NCBI RefSeq assembly: GCF_014636295.1
Contig: NZ_BMEC01000003.1
Span: 124,001-188,000, forward strand
Reading direction: 5' to 3'
Length of the DNA: 64,000 nucleotides
From: Marivirga lumbricoides
Lineage (GTDB): Bacteria; Bacteroidota; Bacteroidia; Cytophagales; Cyclobacteriaceae
In this document: positions 44,140-52,373 of the stretch, piece after piece
How positions within the stretch are numbered: position 1 is the stretch's first letter
Layout of the letters: the number at the start of each line of letters is the position of its first letter
Program-made: the position numbers and the translations under genes
The notes under the pieces: model-generated
Told to the model about the DNA's origin: nothing
Seen by the model: the letters and a program-made list of their open reading frames with translations, nothing else
The model's database searches: none

Positions 44140-46086
44140 TTAGCGGATTAATACGATTTGCTGATTCATAAGCTGTACCAACATTTCGAAGAAGCCCCTA
44201 AGCTGTGGATACTCCGGGCTCATATAAATTACCTGGTTCACATCAAGGGAATATTCAATTATTATTTTATTTCCTTTCTGACTTGCATTGTACATAAAGC
44301 GTGCTTTGTTTTCATCTAATGCAAAGCTTTTCGATTGGGGTAATTTTTGAACCACCCAGCCTTCTGGTATTTCGTAATTGTAGCTTCCTTTTCGCACAAT
44401 AGGGGTATAAACTGTGATAGGGTTCTGTCTTTCATTTTCAGGAAAAGGATTCTCTTCATATTCATTAAATACTATAGGTTTAATACTCATATAGTTTTTA
44501 GCAACAGAATCGGCAGCTCTTGTAAATGACAGAAATTCTTTAATTACTTTATTTCCTTCAAATGTGTCGTTAACTTCATGCTTCTTAATATCCCATTTAA
44601 TATTCTCAAAAATTGTTTCAATTAAATAGTCGTTATACGTTCTGTTACTGTTAAGAAATCTGTAATCGAAATTATAAACACTATAGCCGTCTCTTTTTAC
44701 TTCTAATTCTCCGGATACCGAAGCAGAATCGCTAATTATAAAGTTGCCAATAGCTTGTTCTTTATCTTCGAATTTAAATTCCAAAGGAACAAAGCCTGGA
44801 GCAGTTCTGGACACCACTAAACCTCCGCTATTAATACTGTTGGGGGATAACATGTTAAACAATAAATTCTTATCGGAGGCATCAAGAAAATAATTTTCAC
44901 CATTTAGCCGCACCATGCTTACAAAATGATTAAATATTTCAAAATTAGGATACTCCGGATAAGTAGGGCGATTGTCAATAGTACAAAGTGCAATAAGATA
45001 AGCATCAAAACCGGCTTGATTTAACATTTTAGTTAAAAGCATGTTAATTTGTTGAGGGCTACCTGCCTTCGCATTGTAAATATCTTCTAGGTTTGTACTT
45101 TCATTGGTATAATCCAGTTCGAAATTATTTCTTACATAATAGTAGAAACTTTGAATGTTTTTGAGAGCTGAAAATTCGCGGAAGTAAATTTGATTCACTT
45201 TCTCTGATAGAAATCCTCCTCTTGAATAAACCTGTCTGAAATAAGGATCACCTGCCCAGTTAAAAGCAAGTTCTTCGTAGCCTTCCGGTAATAAATACTG
45301 AGTTTCTTTTCCTGGCAATGTATATTCTGCAAGGAAAAATTTAATTTTCGACACGAAGTAATCGTCCCCGGGAATATCCATTTCTTCCACATAAGCAGGC
45401 AAAGAATCCATTACATAAGTTTCCTTTATTATAGCTGTCTCACTTTCCAGTATTGTTTGTTTCTCAGGAGATCTCTGCAAATCATCGAGGCCTTTTACTC
45501 CTTCTAAATTTTTATAGAATAATACAAAGGAAGGAATTGCTGTGGTATAAGTTGATTTTAGTACAGGAACTTCATTTTGGAAATACCAGTTATTTAAATT
45601 CTGCCAGTCTGCTATTTTCAGTGTATAGGTATATTCAATAATGCTGCCCTTTTTTACTTCAGGAATTGAAAAATAAGATGTTACCACACCTTCAGTAACA
45701 TTTTCACGCTTTATGTTAGCAGCCTGTAATCTTTTGGAAGTTATTTCACCATTTGGAGTGATGTTATAAGCAATAGCATCTATGTTGATAAGCGAATCTT
45801 CCGTACTGTAAGGAATACGTACATTTCCCCAGGATTTACCTTCTTCAGTTAAAATTTTAACTCTTGTATTATGTCGAAAAACCAGTTCCAGACTATCAGT
45901 ATAATAACTATAACCACTATCCAACAAAATCACCGCTTCAGCATCCTTTATAAAGTCGCCTTTTATCTGAAAATCATGTTGGTTGAGTGAGCTGAATTCA
46001 GTGGTTTTTTGTGAATAAACCATTGTAGATAAAAGAAATAAAGGGAGAAAGAGGGTGAAGGGATTCTTTAGATTAAGGTTTATCAT
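44140..46086 (-). CDS. DUF3857 / transglutaminase-like domain exported protein
   Basis: A 648-residue exported protein with a signal peptide (about 1-25). The DUF3857 domain (about 55-240) includes DSLINIDAIAYNITPNGEI and GSIIEYTYTLK. A transglutaminase-like region follows (about 290-410): QQINMLLTKMLNQAGFDAYLI matches the helix that normally carries the catalytic cysteine, but the cysteine position is occupied by other residues, and FEIFNHFVSMVRLNGENYFLDAS supplies the His and Asp. It is probably a non-catalytic binding protein. Its end lies 12 bases from the convergent kinase-motif gene. Confidence 0.82.
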   Translation of the reverse strand: MINLNLKNPFTLFLPLFLLSTMVYSQKTTEFSSLNQHDFQIKGDFIKDAEAVILLDSGYSYYTDSLELVFRHNTRVKILTEEGKSWGNVRIPYSTEDSLINIDAIAYNITPNGEITSKRLQAANIKRENVTEGVVTSYFSIPEVKKGSIIEYTYTLKIADWQNLNNWYFQNEVPVLKSTYTTAIPSFVLFYKNLEGVKGLDDLQRSPEKQTILESETAIIKETYVMDSLPAYVEEMDIPGDDYFVSKIKFFLAEYTLPGKETQYLLPEGYEELAFNWAGDPYFRQVYSRGGFLSEKVNQIYFREFSALKNIQSFYYYVRNNFELDYTNESTNLEDIYNAKAGSPQQINMLLTKMLNQAGFDAYLIALCTIDNRPTYPEYPNFEIFNHFVSMVRLNGENYFLDASDKNLLFNMLSPNSINSGGLVVSRTAPGFVPLEFKFEDKEQAIGNFIISDSASVSGELEVKRDGYSVYNFDYRFLNSNRTYNDYLIETIFENIKWDIKKHEVNDTFEGNKVIKEFLSFTRAADSVAKNYMSIKPIVFNEYEENPFPENERQNPITVYTPIVRKGSYNYEIPEGWVVQKLPQSKSFALDENKARFMYNASQKGNKIIIEYSLDVNQVIYMSPEYPQLRGFFEMLVQLMNQQIVLIR

Positions 46087-46316
46087 TTTAAATAATGGTT
46101 TATAGAAGCGTACTCTTTATTTTCTTGAAGGCTCCACTGCAATTATTGTTCCAATTTTAAACAAAATTTTTATATTGTATATGTTTTTTTAATTAGAAGC
46201 TAAGCAGGTTGGAACATTTTCAGAACGATTAAAATAGTAGTTAGGTTTAAATAGAACCTTCTGCTAGCTCTTTATTTCAGATGCCTTTTTTAGTCTTACA
46301 TTTAATTGATACTTTC

Positions 46317-47021
46317 TTAAAGTATTTTCTGCAGGTCGCTCAGGCAATTGATCTCATGGGTTACTGAGGCACTATGGCTAAGTTTGCCGGGATTAAAATA
46401 AATATGATCCATGCCGAAATTCCGTGCGCCCATAATATCTGTCTGGAGGTTGTCACCTATCATTACACTTTCTTCTTTTCGGGCTTCTGCTTTATCAATA
46501 GCAAATTTAAAAATAGAAGCCATAGGCTTTTTATACCCTGCTCCATCTGAGGTTACTACTGTTTTAAAATAAGGAGCCAATTTTGATTTTTCAAGCTTTA
46601 TGTATTGTACATCATCAAAGCCATTGGTTAAAATATGTAAGTGGTATTTCTCTTTTAAGTAATCCAACACTTCAAAAGTAAAAGGGAAAACATGTGATTT
46701 TGTAGGGCACTGCATTAGGTATTCATCCGATAAACGGTTGCACAAGTCAGGATTTTCAATTTGGTAGCTGGCTAAAATTTTGAGAAACCGCTGTTCCCTG
46801 ATAGCTTTCCTGGAAATTTTATTTTTATTAAAATCGCTCCACAACCCAACATTTATTTTTTCGAAAGTCCTGGAAAATGCTTCTGCACTAGGTATTCCCA
46901 TCTCAATTAGTTGATGTTTAACTACCAGTTCGTTTAGTACTTCAGCAGAATTTTTTTCATAATCCCACAGGGTGTGATCCAGATCAAAGAATATGTGCTT
47001 ATATTTTTTTAGTTTATCCAT
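46317..47021 (-). CDS. YjjG family noncanonical pyrimidine nucleotidase (HAD superfamily)
   Basis: A 234-residue HAD hydrolase. The nucleophile motif FFDLDHTLWDYEKNS (about 11-25) has the DHTLWD form typical of YjjG; motif II is ILTNGFDDVQ, and motifs III/IV are KKPMASIF and VMIGDNLQTDIMGA. YjjG enzymes dephosphorylate noncanonical pyrimidine nucleotides and protect DNA from their incorporation. The start codon lies 13 bases inside the upstream ArsR-type regulator gene, so the two are co-expressed. Confidence 0.9.
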   Translation of the reverse strand: MDKLKKYKHIFFDLDHTLWDYEKNSAEVLNELVVKHQLIEMGIPSAEAFSRTFEKINVGLWSDFNKNKISRKAIREQRFLKILASYQIENPDLCNRLSDEYLMQCPTKSHVFPFTFEVLDYLKEKYHLHILTNGFDDVQYIKLEKSKLAPYFKTVVTSDGAGYKKPMASIFKFAIDKAEARKEESVMIGDNLQTDIMGARNFGMDHIYFNPGKLSHSASVTHEINCLSDLQKIL

Positions 47022-47392
47022 TTTCTATTGTGCAGTTTGTTTAAGGCTAACTCCCTGTTAGAATACATCACCTTAAAAGTTTCTAAATCCTTTTGTAATA
47101 ATTGATCTTTTTCTACAAACCTGAAGGCTTGTGAAAGAAGGTCTTTCACCTCTTCTTTTACATTATAAAATACCCACTGGTCAACTTTTCTTGAATTTAG
47201 CACCCCATTATTTTTTAAGTAAAGTAGATGGCGCGAGGTTTTTGCCTGAGTAAAATTAAGTATTAGCTCTAGATCTGAAATACACATTTGTTGATTTTCA
47301 TGCACCTGAAATAATATTCTTAACCGAGAATCATCCGCCAGGCATTTAAAAACCTGAACGCTGAAATTAAGTGTAAAATTTTTAAGTCTCAT
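47009..47392 (-). CDS. ArsR family transcriptional regulator
   Basis: A 127-residue winged-helix repressor from the ATG at 47392; ATG codons further upstream (to 47440) would add up to 16 residues without matching the family. The core FKCLADDSRLRILFQVHENQ and ISDLELILNFTQAKTSRHL is a typical ArsR helix-turn-helix. The canonical ELCVCDL metal box reads MCISDLE, keeping one cysteine, so metal sensing is uncertain. It overlaps the nucleotidase gene by 13 bases. A target promoter is not identified. Confidence 0.83.
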   Translation of the reverse strand: MRLKNFTLNFSVQVFKCLADDSRLRILFQVHENQQMCISDLELILNFTQAKTSRHLLYLKNNGVLNSRKVDQWVFYNVKEEVKDLLSQAFRFVEKDQLLQKDLETFKVMYSNRELALNKLHNRKWIN

Positions 47393-47554
47393 AAACATCA
47401 ACCTTTTGATCATTTGTAAAGATAGCAGGCCTTGGCGCAATAGCTTTAAAATAATAAAAAGTATTTCTAAATATTACCTGAACAGTATTTGGTATTTTAA
47501 TCATAAATGAACTATTGGAGGAAGATTTCGTTTAGAATCTAGCGTTTTATGTAT

Positions 47555-47562
47555 TATATTTG
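47555..47562 (+). promoter_or_regulatory. candidate -7 element before the CarboxypepD_reg-like gene
   Basis: TATATTTG exactly matches TAnnTTTG. Transcription from here would start close to 47569, so the usable start codons are 47570 or 47579, not the earlier ATG at 47549. Confidence 0.4.
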
Positions 47563-47578
47563 TTTTATCATGATTCAA

Positions 47579-48211
47579 ATGAAACATCTTATAGCCACGT
47601 TTTTTTTATTGAGCCTTCCTTTTCTGGGCTGGTCTCAGAATTCTGATGAATCGGCAAAGGAAGTAATTCAATTTACTGGTGTTGTTTTGGATCAGGATAG
47701 TATTGGAGTGCCGGGAGTGCATATTTATACTCCTATTTATGGAAGAGGAACTTCTACCAATTCTTATGGGTTTTTCTCTATGCCTGCTCTGGAAGGAGAT
47801 AGTTTAATAATAAGTGCAGTAGGGTTTAAGAAAAGCAGGTATATCATTCCCGCTATTGATGGACAAACTTTGAAGGTGATCTTCCGATTAGAACCTGATA
47901 CAACGGTCTTAAATGAAGTACAGGTTTATAATTTACCTCCTACGGCAGATGCCTTTAAAAAGGCAATTTTAGCAATGCAATTACCCAGTCAGTATGATAA
48001 TATTAACAGGAACCTTGATCCTGCTGTACTAAAAGAGATGTACATGACTTTACCAGCTGATGGCTCCATGAACCACAGGTGGTTTGTTCAGCAACAAGCT
48101 TTCTATGAGCAAAGAAGAAACTCAGTGCCGGTTAATCCGCTTTTAAATCCTATGGCATGGGTAGAGCTGTTCAAATCCATTAAACGTGGTGACTTTAAAA
48201 ACAGCAATTAA
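47579..48211 (+). CDS. exported protein with CarboxypepD_reg-like domain
   Basis: A 210-residue protein from the ATG at 47579, where the signal peptide MKHLIATFFLLSLPFLGWSQ starts cleanly; earlier in-frame ATGs at 47549 and 47570 are possible but the first overlaps a promoter-like element. Residues about 32-110 form a CarboxypepD_reg-like sandwich (FTGVVLDQDSIGVPGVHIYT, then GFFSMPALEGDSLIISAVGF). The C-terminal 90 residues are charged, with SINHRWF-like aromatic motifs, and no known domain. Similar proteins are found free in the periplasm of Bacteroidota; function unknown. Confidence 0.75.
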   Translation: MKHLIATFFLLSLPFLGWSQNSDESAKEVIQFTGVVLDQDSIGVPGVHIYTPIYGRGTSTNSYGFFSMPALEGDSLIISAVGFKKSRYIIPAIDGQTLKVIFRLEPDTTVLNEVQVYNLPPTADAFKKAILAMQLPSQYDNINRNLDPAVLKEMYMTLPADGSMNHRWFVQQQAFYEQRRNSVPVNPLLNPMAWVELFKSIKRGDFKNSN

Positions 48212-48364
48212 TTACCTCTTTTCCTTGTTCTTCCCCAGATCAATAGATTATTCAGGAAATATTTATATATTTAAATTTTTAATTTTACATTAATTATCCG
48301 CAATTTTATTTGTTTTATTAAATAAGGGTAATTGTAAAATTCTGTTCTACAGTAGATTAAGTAT

Positions 48365-50239
48365 ATGATTTTTGGACTCCCAAGGCTGCCTTATTATAGG
48401 AATAAATTTGTTTTAGTTCTGGTTTTAATTCAAATTAGCTCAATAGCTAACAGTTCTGCCGAAAGCTGGGATCAAATTTTAAGAGATGGTTCCGGTAGAG
48501 TAACAATTTTCTACTTTCCTATTGAGCCCTTCGTCTACAGAAACCATTTAGGGGAAATTGAAGGAGTTGAAAAAGAAATAATGGATTCTTTTTTTCGATT
48601 TGTTGAAAAGAAGTATAAAGTTAAAATCCATCAGGATTGGGTTGAGGTAAATGCCTTTGAAGATTTAGTTGATAATGTAGCTAATTGCAAATCTGGTGCC
48701 TTCGGAATTTCAATTATTTCAAGAACGGAAGAAAGGGCTAAATCTGTAGCTTTTTCAAATGCTTATATGCCCGATGTAAGCGTTCTAATTACCCATATTT
48801 CGGTGCCTCTCTTGCAAGATACTTCAATGTTGATCAATCATTTACGTGGCCTAAAGGCTGCAACAATTTCAAACACTACCTATCAATATGATTTGCAGAA
48901 ACTTTCAAATGATTATGCACTAGATTTCAGCTATATAGAATCTGAAAATGATGAAAATGTTATTGATTTAGTAAGTAGAAACCGTGATATCATCGGTTAT
49001 GTTGGGCTACCTTTTTATGTAATTGAGTTAAATAGCGGTAAACAGGTAAAAAGGCAACCTAATTTTCAAATAAAACGAGATGGTTATCGCTTTATCTATC
49101 AGCACAACAAAGGGTGGGATAGACCAGTAAAAGATTATTTTGCCAGTTATCTTTATAAAGCAGAGGCAGACAAAATTATTCGAAAATATTTAGGTAATGA
49201 GTACTCTGAATTGATTTGGGGTATCGCTGGTGGAAACAAGCTGGGAAACCAGAGTGATGAAATTAACTTTCTTACAAGAGAAAAAGAATTACAAAGTAGA
49301 AGCCTTCTGGCCTCTCAGAACGAGCAGGAGCTTCAAAGGGTCATTATTGTTTCGATCAGTATTGGTCTTACCTTTATTTTCTTTATCGCTTTGTTATTAA
49401 TTAAAAACAATAGAATTAAAGCCCGGGAAAATGTTTTGCTAACGGAGAAAAGTCAAGAAATGCAGAAGTTATTTGACCAGGTAAAGGCGCAAAAGGATGA
49501 AATCACTTCACAAAGACAGTTACTACAGAAGAAGAATAATGAGCTACTTGCTATTAATAAACAGAAAGATGAGCTAATAGGAATAGTTGCGCATGACCTA
49601 AAAAGTCCCATTAATCAAATGAGTGGATTAATTAATTTGATTGGCTTTAAGAATGATAGTTGGGAGGAAGAGGAAGTCAAAATTTATGAAAAATTAGAAG
49701 CTGCCAATCGACATTTAAAGGAGCTTGTGGAGCGGATTTTGGATTTGGAAGCAATAGGAAAAAAAGCAATGAACTATAATATTACAGTTGCCGATATGGT
49801 GGCAGTAATGTTTGAGACTTACAATGATTTCAAAGAGAAGGCAGACTATAAAGGAATTTTGATAAGTACTTCTCAACTATCCGGAGAATTACCTGTTTTG
49901 GCAGATCCTTTTTTCTTACGACAAGTGTTTGAAAACTTGCTCAGCAACGCTATTAAGTTTTCCCAACCTGGAACCACTATTTATTTGGCTTCAGATTTTT
50001 TTGATGAATATTGTCATATTAGTATTCGGGATGAAGGGCCTGGTATATCTAAAAGAGATCAGGATAAGCTTTTTAATAAATACCAAACATTAAGTGCCAG
50101 GCCCACCGGAGATGAATCTTCTACAGGGTTAGGCTTATCTATAGTAAAGAAATACGTGGAGGAAATGAATGGTAGTGTTTGGTGCGAAAGTAAATTGGGT
50201 AAAGGGGCTACTTTTGTTGTAGCTTTTCAGAAGGTTTGA
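48365..50239 (+). CDS. sensor histidine kinase with periplasmic solute-binding (SBP3-like) domain
   Basis: A 624-residue kinase. An N-terminal hydrophobic segment (13-29) is followed by a family 3 solute-binding-like domain (about 44-285; TIFYFPIEPFVYRN and GVEKEIMDSFFRF), a membrane helix (about 324-344), a coiled coil (about 350-400), the dimerisation domain with H410 (GIVAHDLKSPINQ), and an ATPase domain (NLLSNAIKFS, DEGPGISK, STGLGLSIVKKYVEEM). It should sense an amino-acid-like ligand in the periplasm. No response regulator is adjacent, so it is an orphan kinase here. Confidence 0.9.
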   Translation: MIFGLPRLPYYRNKFVLVLVLIQISSIANSSAESWDQILRDGSGRVTIFYFPIEPFVYRNHLGEIEGVEKEIMDSFFRFVEKKYKVKIHQDWVEVNAFEDLVDNVANCKSGAFGISIISRTEERAKSVAFSNAYMPDVSVLITHISVPLLQDTSMLINHLRGLKAATISNTTYQYDLQKLSNDYALDFSYIESENDENVIDLVSRNRDIIGYVGLPFYVIELNSGKQVKRQPNFQIKRDGYRFIYQHNKGWDRPVKDYFASYLYKAEADKIIRKYLGNEYSELIWGIAGGNKLGNQSDEINFLTREKELQSRSLLASQNEQELQRVIIVSISIGLTFIFFIALLLIKNNRIKARENVLLTEKSQEMQKLFDQVKAQKDEITSQRQLLQKKNNELLAINKQKDELIGIVAHDLKSPINQMSGLINLIGFKNDSWEEEEVKIYEKLEAANRHLKELVERILDLEAIGKKAMNYNITVADMVAVMFETYNDFKEKADYKGILISTSQLSGELPVLADPFFLRQVFENLLSNAIKFSQPGTTIYLASDFFDEYCHISIRDEGPGISKRDQDKLFNKYQTLSARPTGDESSTGLGLSIVKKYVEEMNGSVWCESKLGKGATFVVAFQKV

Positions 50240-50253
50240 TAGTTGTTTTATTT

Positions 50254-50284
50254 TAGTCCAGCTTATAAAAACTAAACTGGACTA
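50254..50284. terminator. weak terminator-like hairpin between convergent genes
   Basis: An 8-bp inverted repeat (TAGTCCAG / CTGGACTA) with a 15-base loop lies between the sensor kinase gene and the convergent propeller lipoprotein gene. Neither side has a T run, so activity is uncertain. Confidence 0.35.
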
Positions 50285-50303
50285 TATGGAATCATATTTG
50301 AAT

Positions 50304-51485
50304 TTAAAGTATCTCCAAAACCTGTTCTCTGCTGATTTTGGTTAAGTAAATTCTTTCAAAGCGGCCCGCTAAATAAGTAGTGCCCATTACAGCAATGCTG
50401 CCATCTTCGAAAACCATAATATCTGAAAAAGTAAATGGGTTAAGTGTACCAATGTAGTAGGTGTTGATCAGGCTGCCGGTAAAGGTATCATAAAAGTATA
50501 ATACTACCTGCCTGCCTTCTGTTTCCGATGCAAAAATGACCATGTCACTTTCTGTGGTGCTGTAAGAAACAATTTTGCTATTGGCTTTTTCAGCTATTTC
50601 AGGAATATTTCTGCTAAAGTAGTTCACGGATGAACTTATCTCTGTACTGGAAAGTGTAGTTTTTCCGGAAATAAAATGATCTGAAAATTGAAAGCCCATA
50701 AAGGCAAAATCATTACCGCCCACCGGTAATAAGCTCTGCATTCCGGCATTTAATGCCTGTCCTTGTACCACACCAGTCGGCTCATCACCAAAAGTAGTGA
50801 ATACTAATGAAAGGGTATAGTTAAAAAAGCCATTAAAGTAATAGGTTCCACTCGGAGCCTGCCCACAGAAAAAGGGTAAACGCTCACTTCTTTTAGTAAA
50901 ATGGTTTACTACTGCACTTAAAACATCATTTCCAGGCCCTATAGAATATTGCACTTGTTTCACTACGGTTCCCTGCACATCTATATCAGAAAGCACTGAA
51001 GTTTGCCCTTCAGGATTATAGCTTAGTAGAATTAGCTTATTATCATTACTTAAAGATGCAGCTAAAGGGTACGATGCTGAAACATTTAAAGAGATAAACT
51101 CCACAGTTTCACCAGATGCTGGTATGATTCCTAAATGAGGTCTTAAAGTGTTTCTATCCATGCAGAAGAAGTAATGCACATTGCCCACTTTTAGTAAACC
51201 TTTGGTAGGCGCAACAAAGCGGTCTTCCAACTGAATCTCATTTTTAAACGTACCTTCCAAATCTGCCACTACCAGGTTGATACCTGAAAAGTTGCTGACA
51301 TCAAGGTTTCTTTCCGCTAACATAAAGTAGTTGCTATCTGAGGCTCCCAGCCCTACAGGCTTGTAGGCTACATTGTAGTTATTGTCATCATAAATCTGAA
51401 GAAAGGCAGATTCCGGATTGAATTCTTCCTCGCTGCAGGAAGAAAATAGTAGGATTGTTAAGAATAAAGATACTAAAATTCTCAT
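50304..51485 (-). CDS. lipoprotein, probable beta-propeller, in the DUF1800/DUF1501 operon
   Basis: A 393-residue lipoprotein; the lipobox LFSSC puts the acylated cysteine at 17. The rest is rich in short repeated strands with patterns such as VHYFFCMDRN, NKLILLSYN, NDFAFMGFQF, SDMVIFASET and GSIAVMGTTY, spaced as in a six- or seven-bladed propeller. I cannot name a family. It is the last gene of a four-gene minus-strand operon, directly after the PorT-like barrel gene with no gap, and may act at the outer membrane with the other operon products. Confidence 0.65.
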   Translation of the reverse strand: MRILVSLFLTILLFSSCSEEEFNPESAFLQIYDDNNYNVAYKPVGLGASDSNYFMLAERNLDVSNFSGINLVVADLEGTFKNEIQLEDRFVAPTKGLLKVGNVHYFFCMDRNTLRPHLGIIPASGETVEFISLNVSASYPLAASLSNDNKLILLSYNPEGQTSVLSDIDVQGTVVKQVQYSIGPGNDVLSAVVNHFTKRSERLPFFCGQAPSGTYYFNGFFNYTLSLVFTTFGDEPTGVVQGQALNAGMQSLLPVGGNDFAFMGFQFSDHFISGKTTLSSTEISSSVNYFSRNIPEIAEKANSKIVSYSTTESDMVIFASETEGRQVVLYFYDTFTGSLINTYYIGTLNPFTFSDIMVFEDGSIAVMGTTYLAGRFERIYLTKISREQVLEIL

Positions 51486-52373
51486 TTATAAAGCTTTAAA
51501 TTGGCTGTCGATATATCTTAATGGGAAAACGAAGCTGATAGATCCGCTGTAATTTTGCAGGCTATAATCATCCTGAACTTCTCCGAAAGCTGAAAATTCA
51601 CTTTCTCTGAATCGTTCGGCCGGATTTACTACAGACTCAAAACTATGACGGTATTGAAAATCAATGATTGTACGAATATTCCAGAAGTCAAAACTTGCTC
51701 CAATACCTCCCAACACTCCCCAGTTATTGTTAAATTCCTGCGGATTATTAAGGTTAATTGTAGCTCTGTCATATGCCTGAGGTGTTTCTGAGGCATAATC
51801 AGTTTCCTGAATATTTACTTCTTTATTTGCAGCAAATTTAAAGCTGTAAAAAGCACCTGCCATCACGAAAGGGCGAACCTTATTTTTCAGGATATCATAT
51901 TTTACAGCCACAGGAAGATCAATAAATGTGATGGACTGATCTACTGAATATTTAGTTTCGTATCGATCTGCGGCCGCATCGCCTTCCCATAATCTGTTAC
52001 TTTCATAACCCAGATTATGAATAAAGAATGAAGGAAAGGTAGAAATTGAAAACCCTGCATGATAGAAAGTGATATCCATTCCTATATTAAAGCTTGGATT
52101 TTCGAAACTCTTATATTCTTTCTCTAAAGATTCTTCACTGTAATTGACAGGGTTAAAGCCAGAGAAACGATTAATAGGAGTTACGTTGGTGAAATTTATT
52201 CCACCTCTTATACCTAGCCACCACTGAGTCTTCAGGAAGTCTTCTGCAAAGTTTCCTTTATTTTTCTTTTTTTTGAAAGATTGCGCCTGTGCCGTGTTTT
52301 GCAAAAGCAATACTGTCGCAAGCAGAAGAGTATAGGTAAATAGTTTATTGAATAACAAGCTTTTTGGTTTCAT
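51486..52373 (-). CDS. PorT-like outer-membrane beta-barrel protein
   Basis: A 295-residue protein from the ATG at 52373; an upstream ATG at 52391 would add MTHKTF. The signal peptide ends near AQAQ, and the segment WWLGIRGGINFTNVTP opens a PorT-type barrel, with later strands such as YKFDFNI-like VKYDILKNKVRPFVMAGAF and WGVLGGIGASFDFW. It is an outer-membrane barrel; PorT itself serves type IX secretion, but this family is broad and the resemblance does not show a secretion role. Its start lies 29 bases inside the DUF1501 gene, and its stop touches the lipoprotein gene. Confidence 0.78.
   Translation of the reverse strand: MKPKSLLFNKLFTYTLLLATVLLLQNTAQAQSFKKKKNKGNFAEDFLKTQWWLGIRGGINFTNVTPINRFSGFNPVNYSEESLEKEYKSFENPSFNIGMDITFYHAGFSISTFPSFFIHNLGYESNRLWEGDAAADRYETKYSVDQSITFIDLPVAVKYDILKNKVRPFVMAGAFYSFKFAANKEVNIQETDYASETPQAYDRATINLNNPQEFNNNWGVLGGIGASFDFWNIRTIIDFQYRHSFESVVNPAERFRESEFSAFGEVQDDYSLQNYSGSISFVFPLRYIDSQFKAL

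Noticed and set aside
51486-52373. assignment of the barrel protein as the T9SS component PorT itself
   Set aside because: PorT-like barrels form a broad family in this phylum and this one is inside a DUF1501 operon, so a secretion-machine role is not supported.
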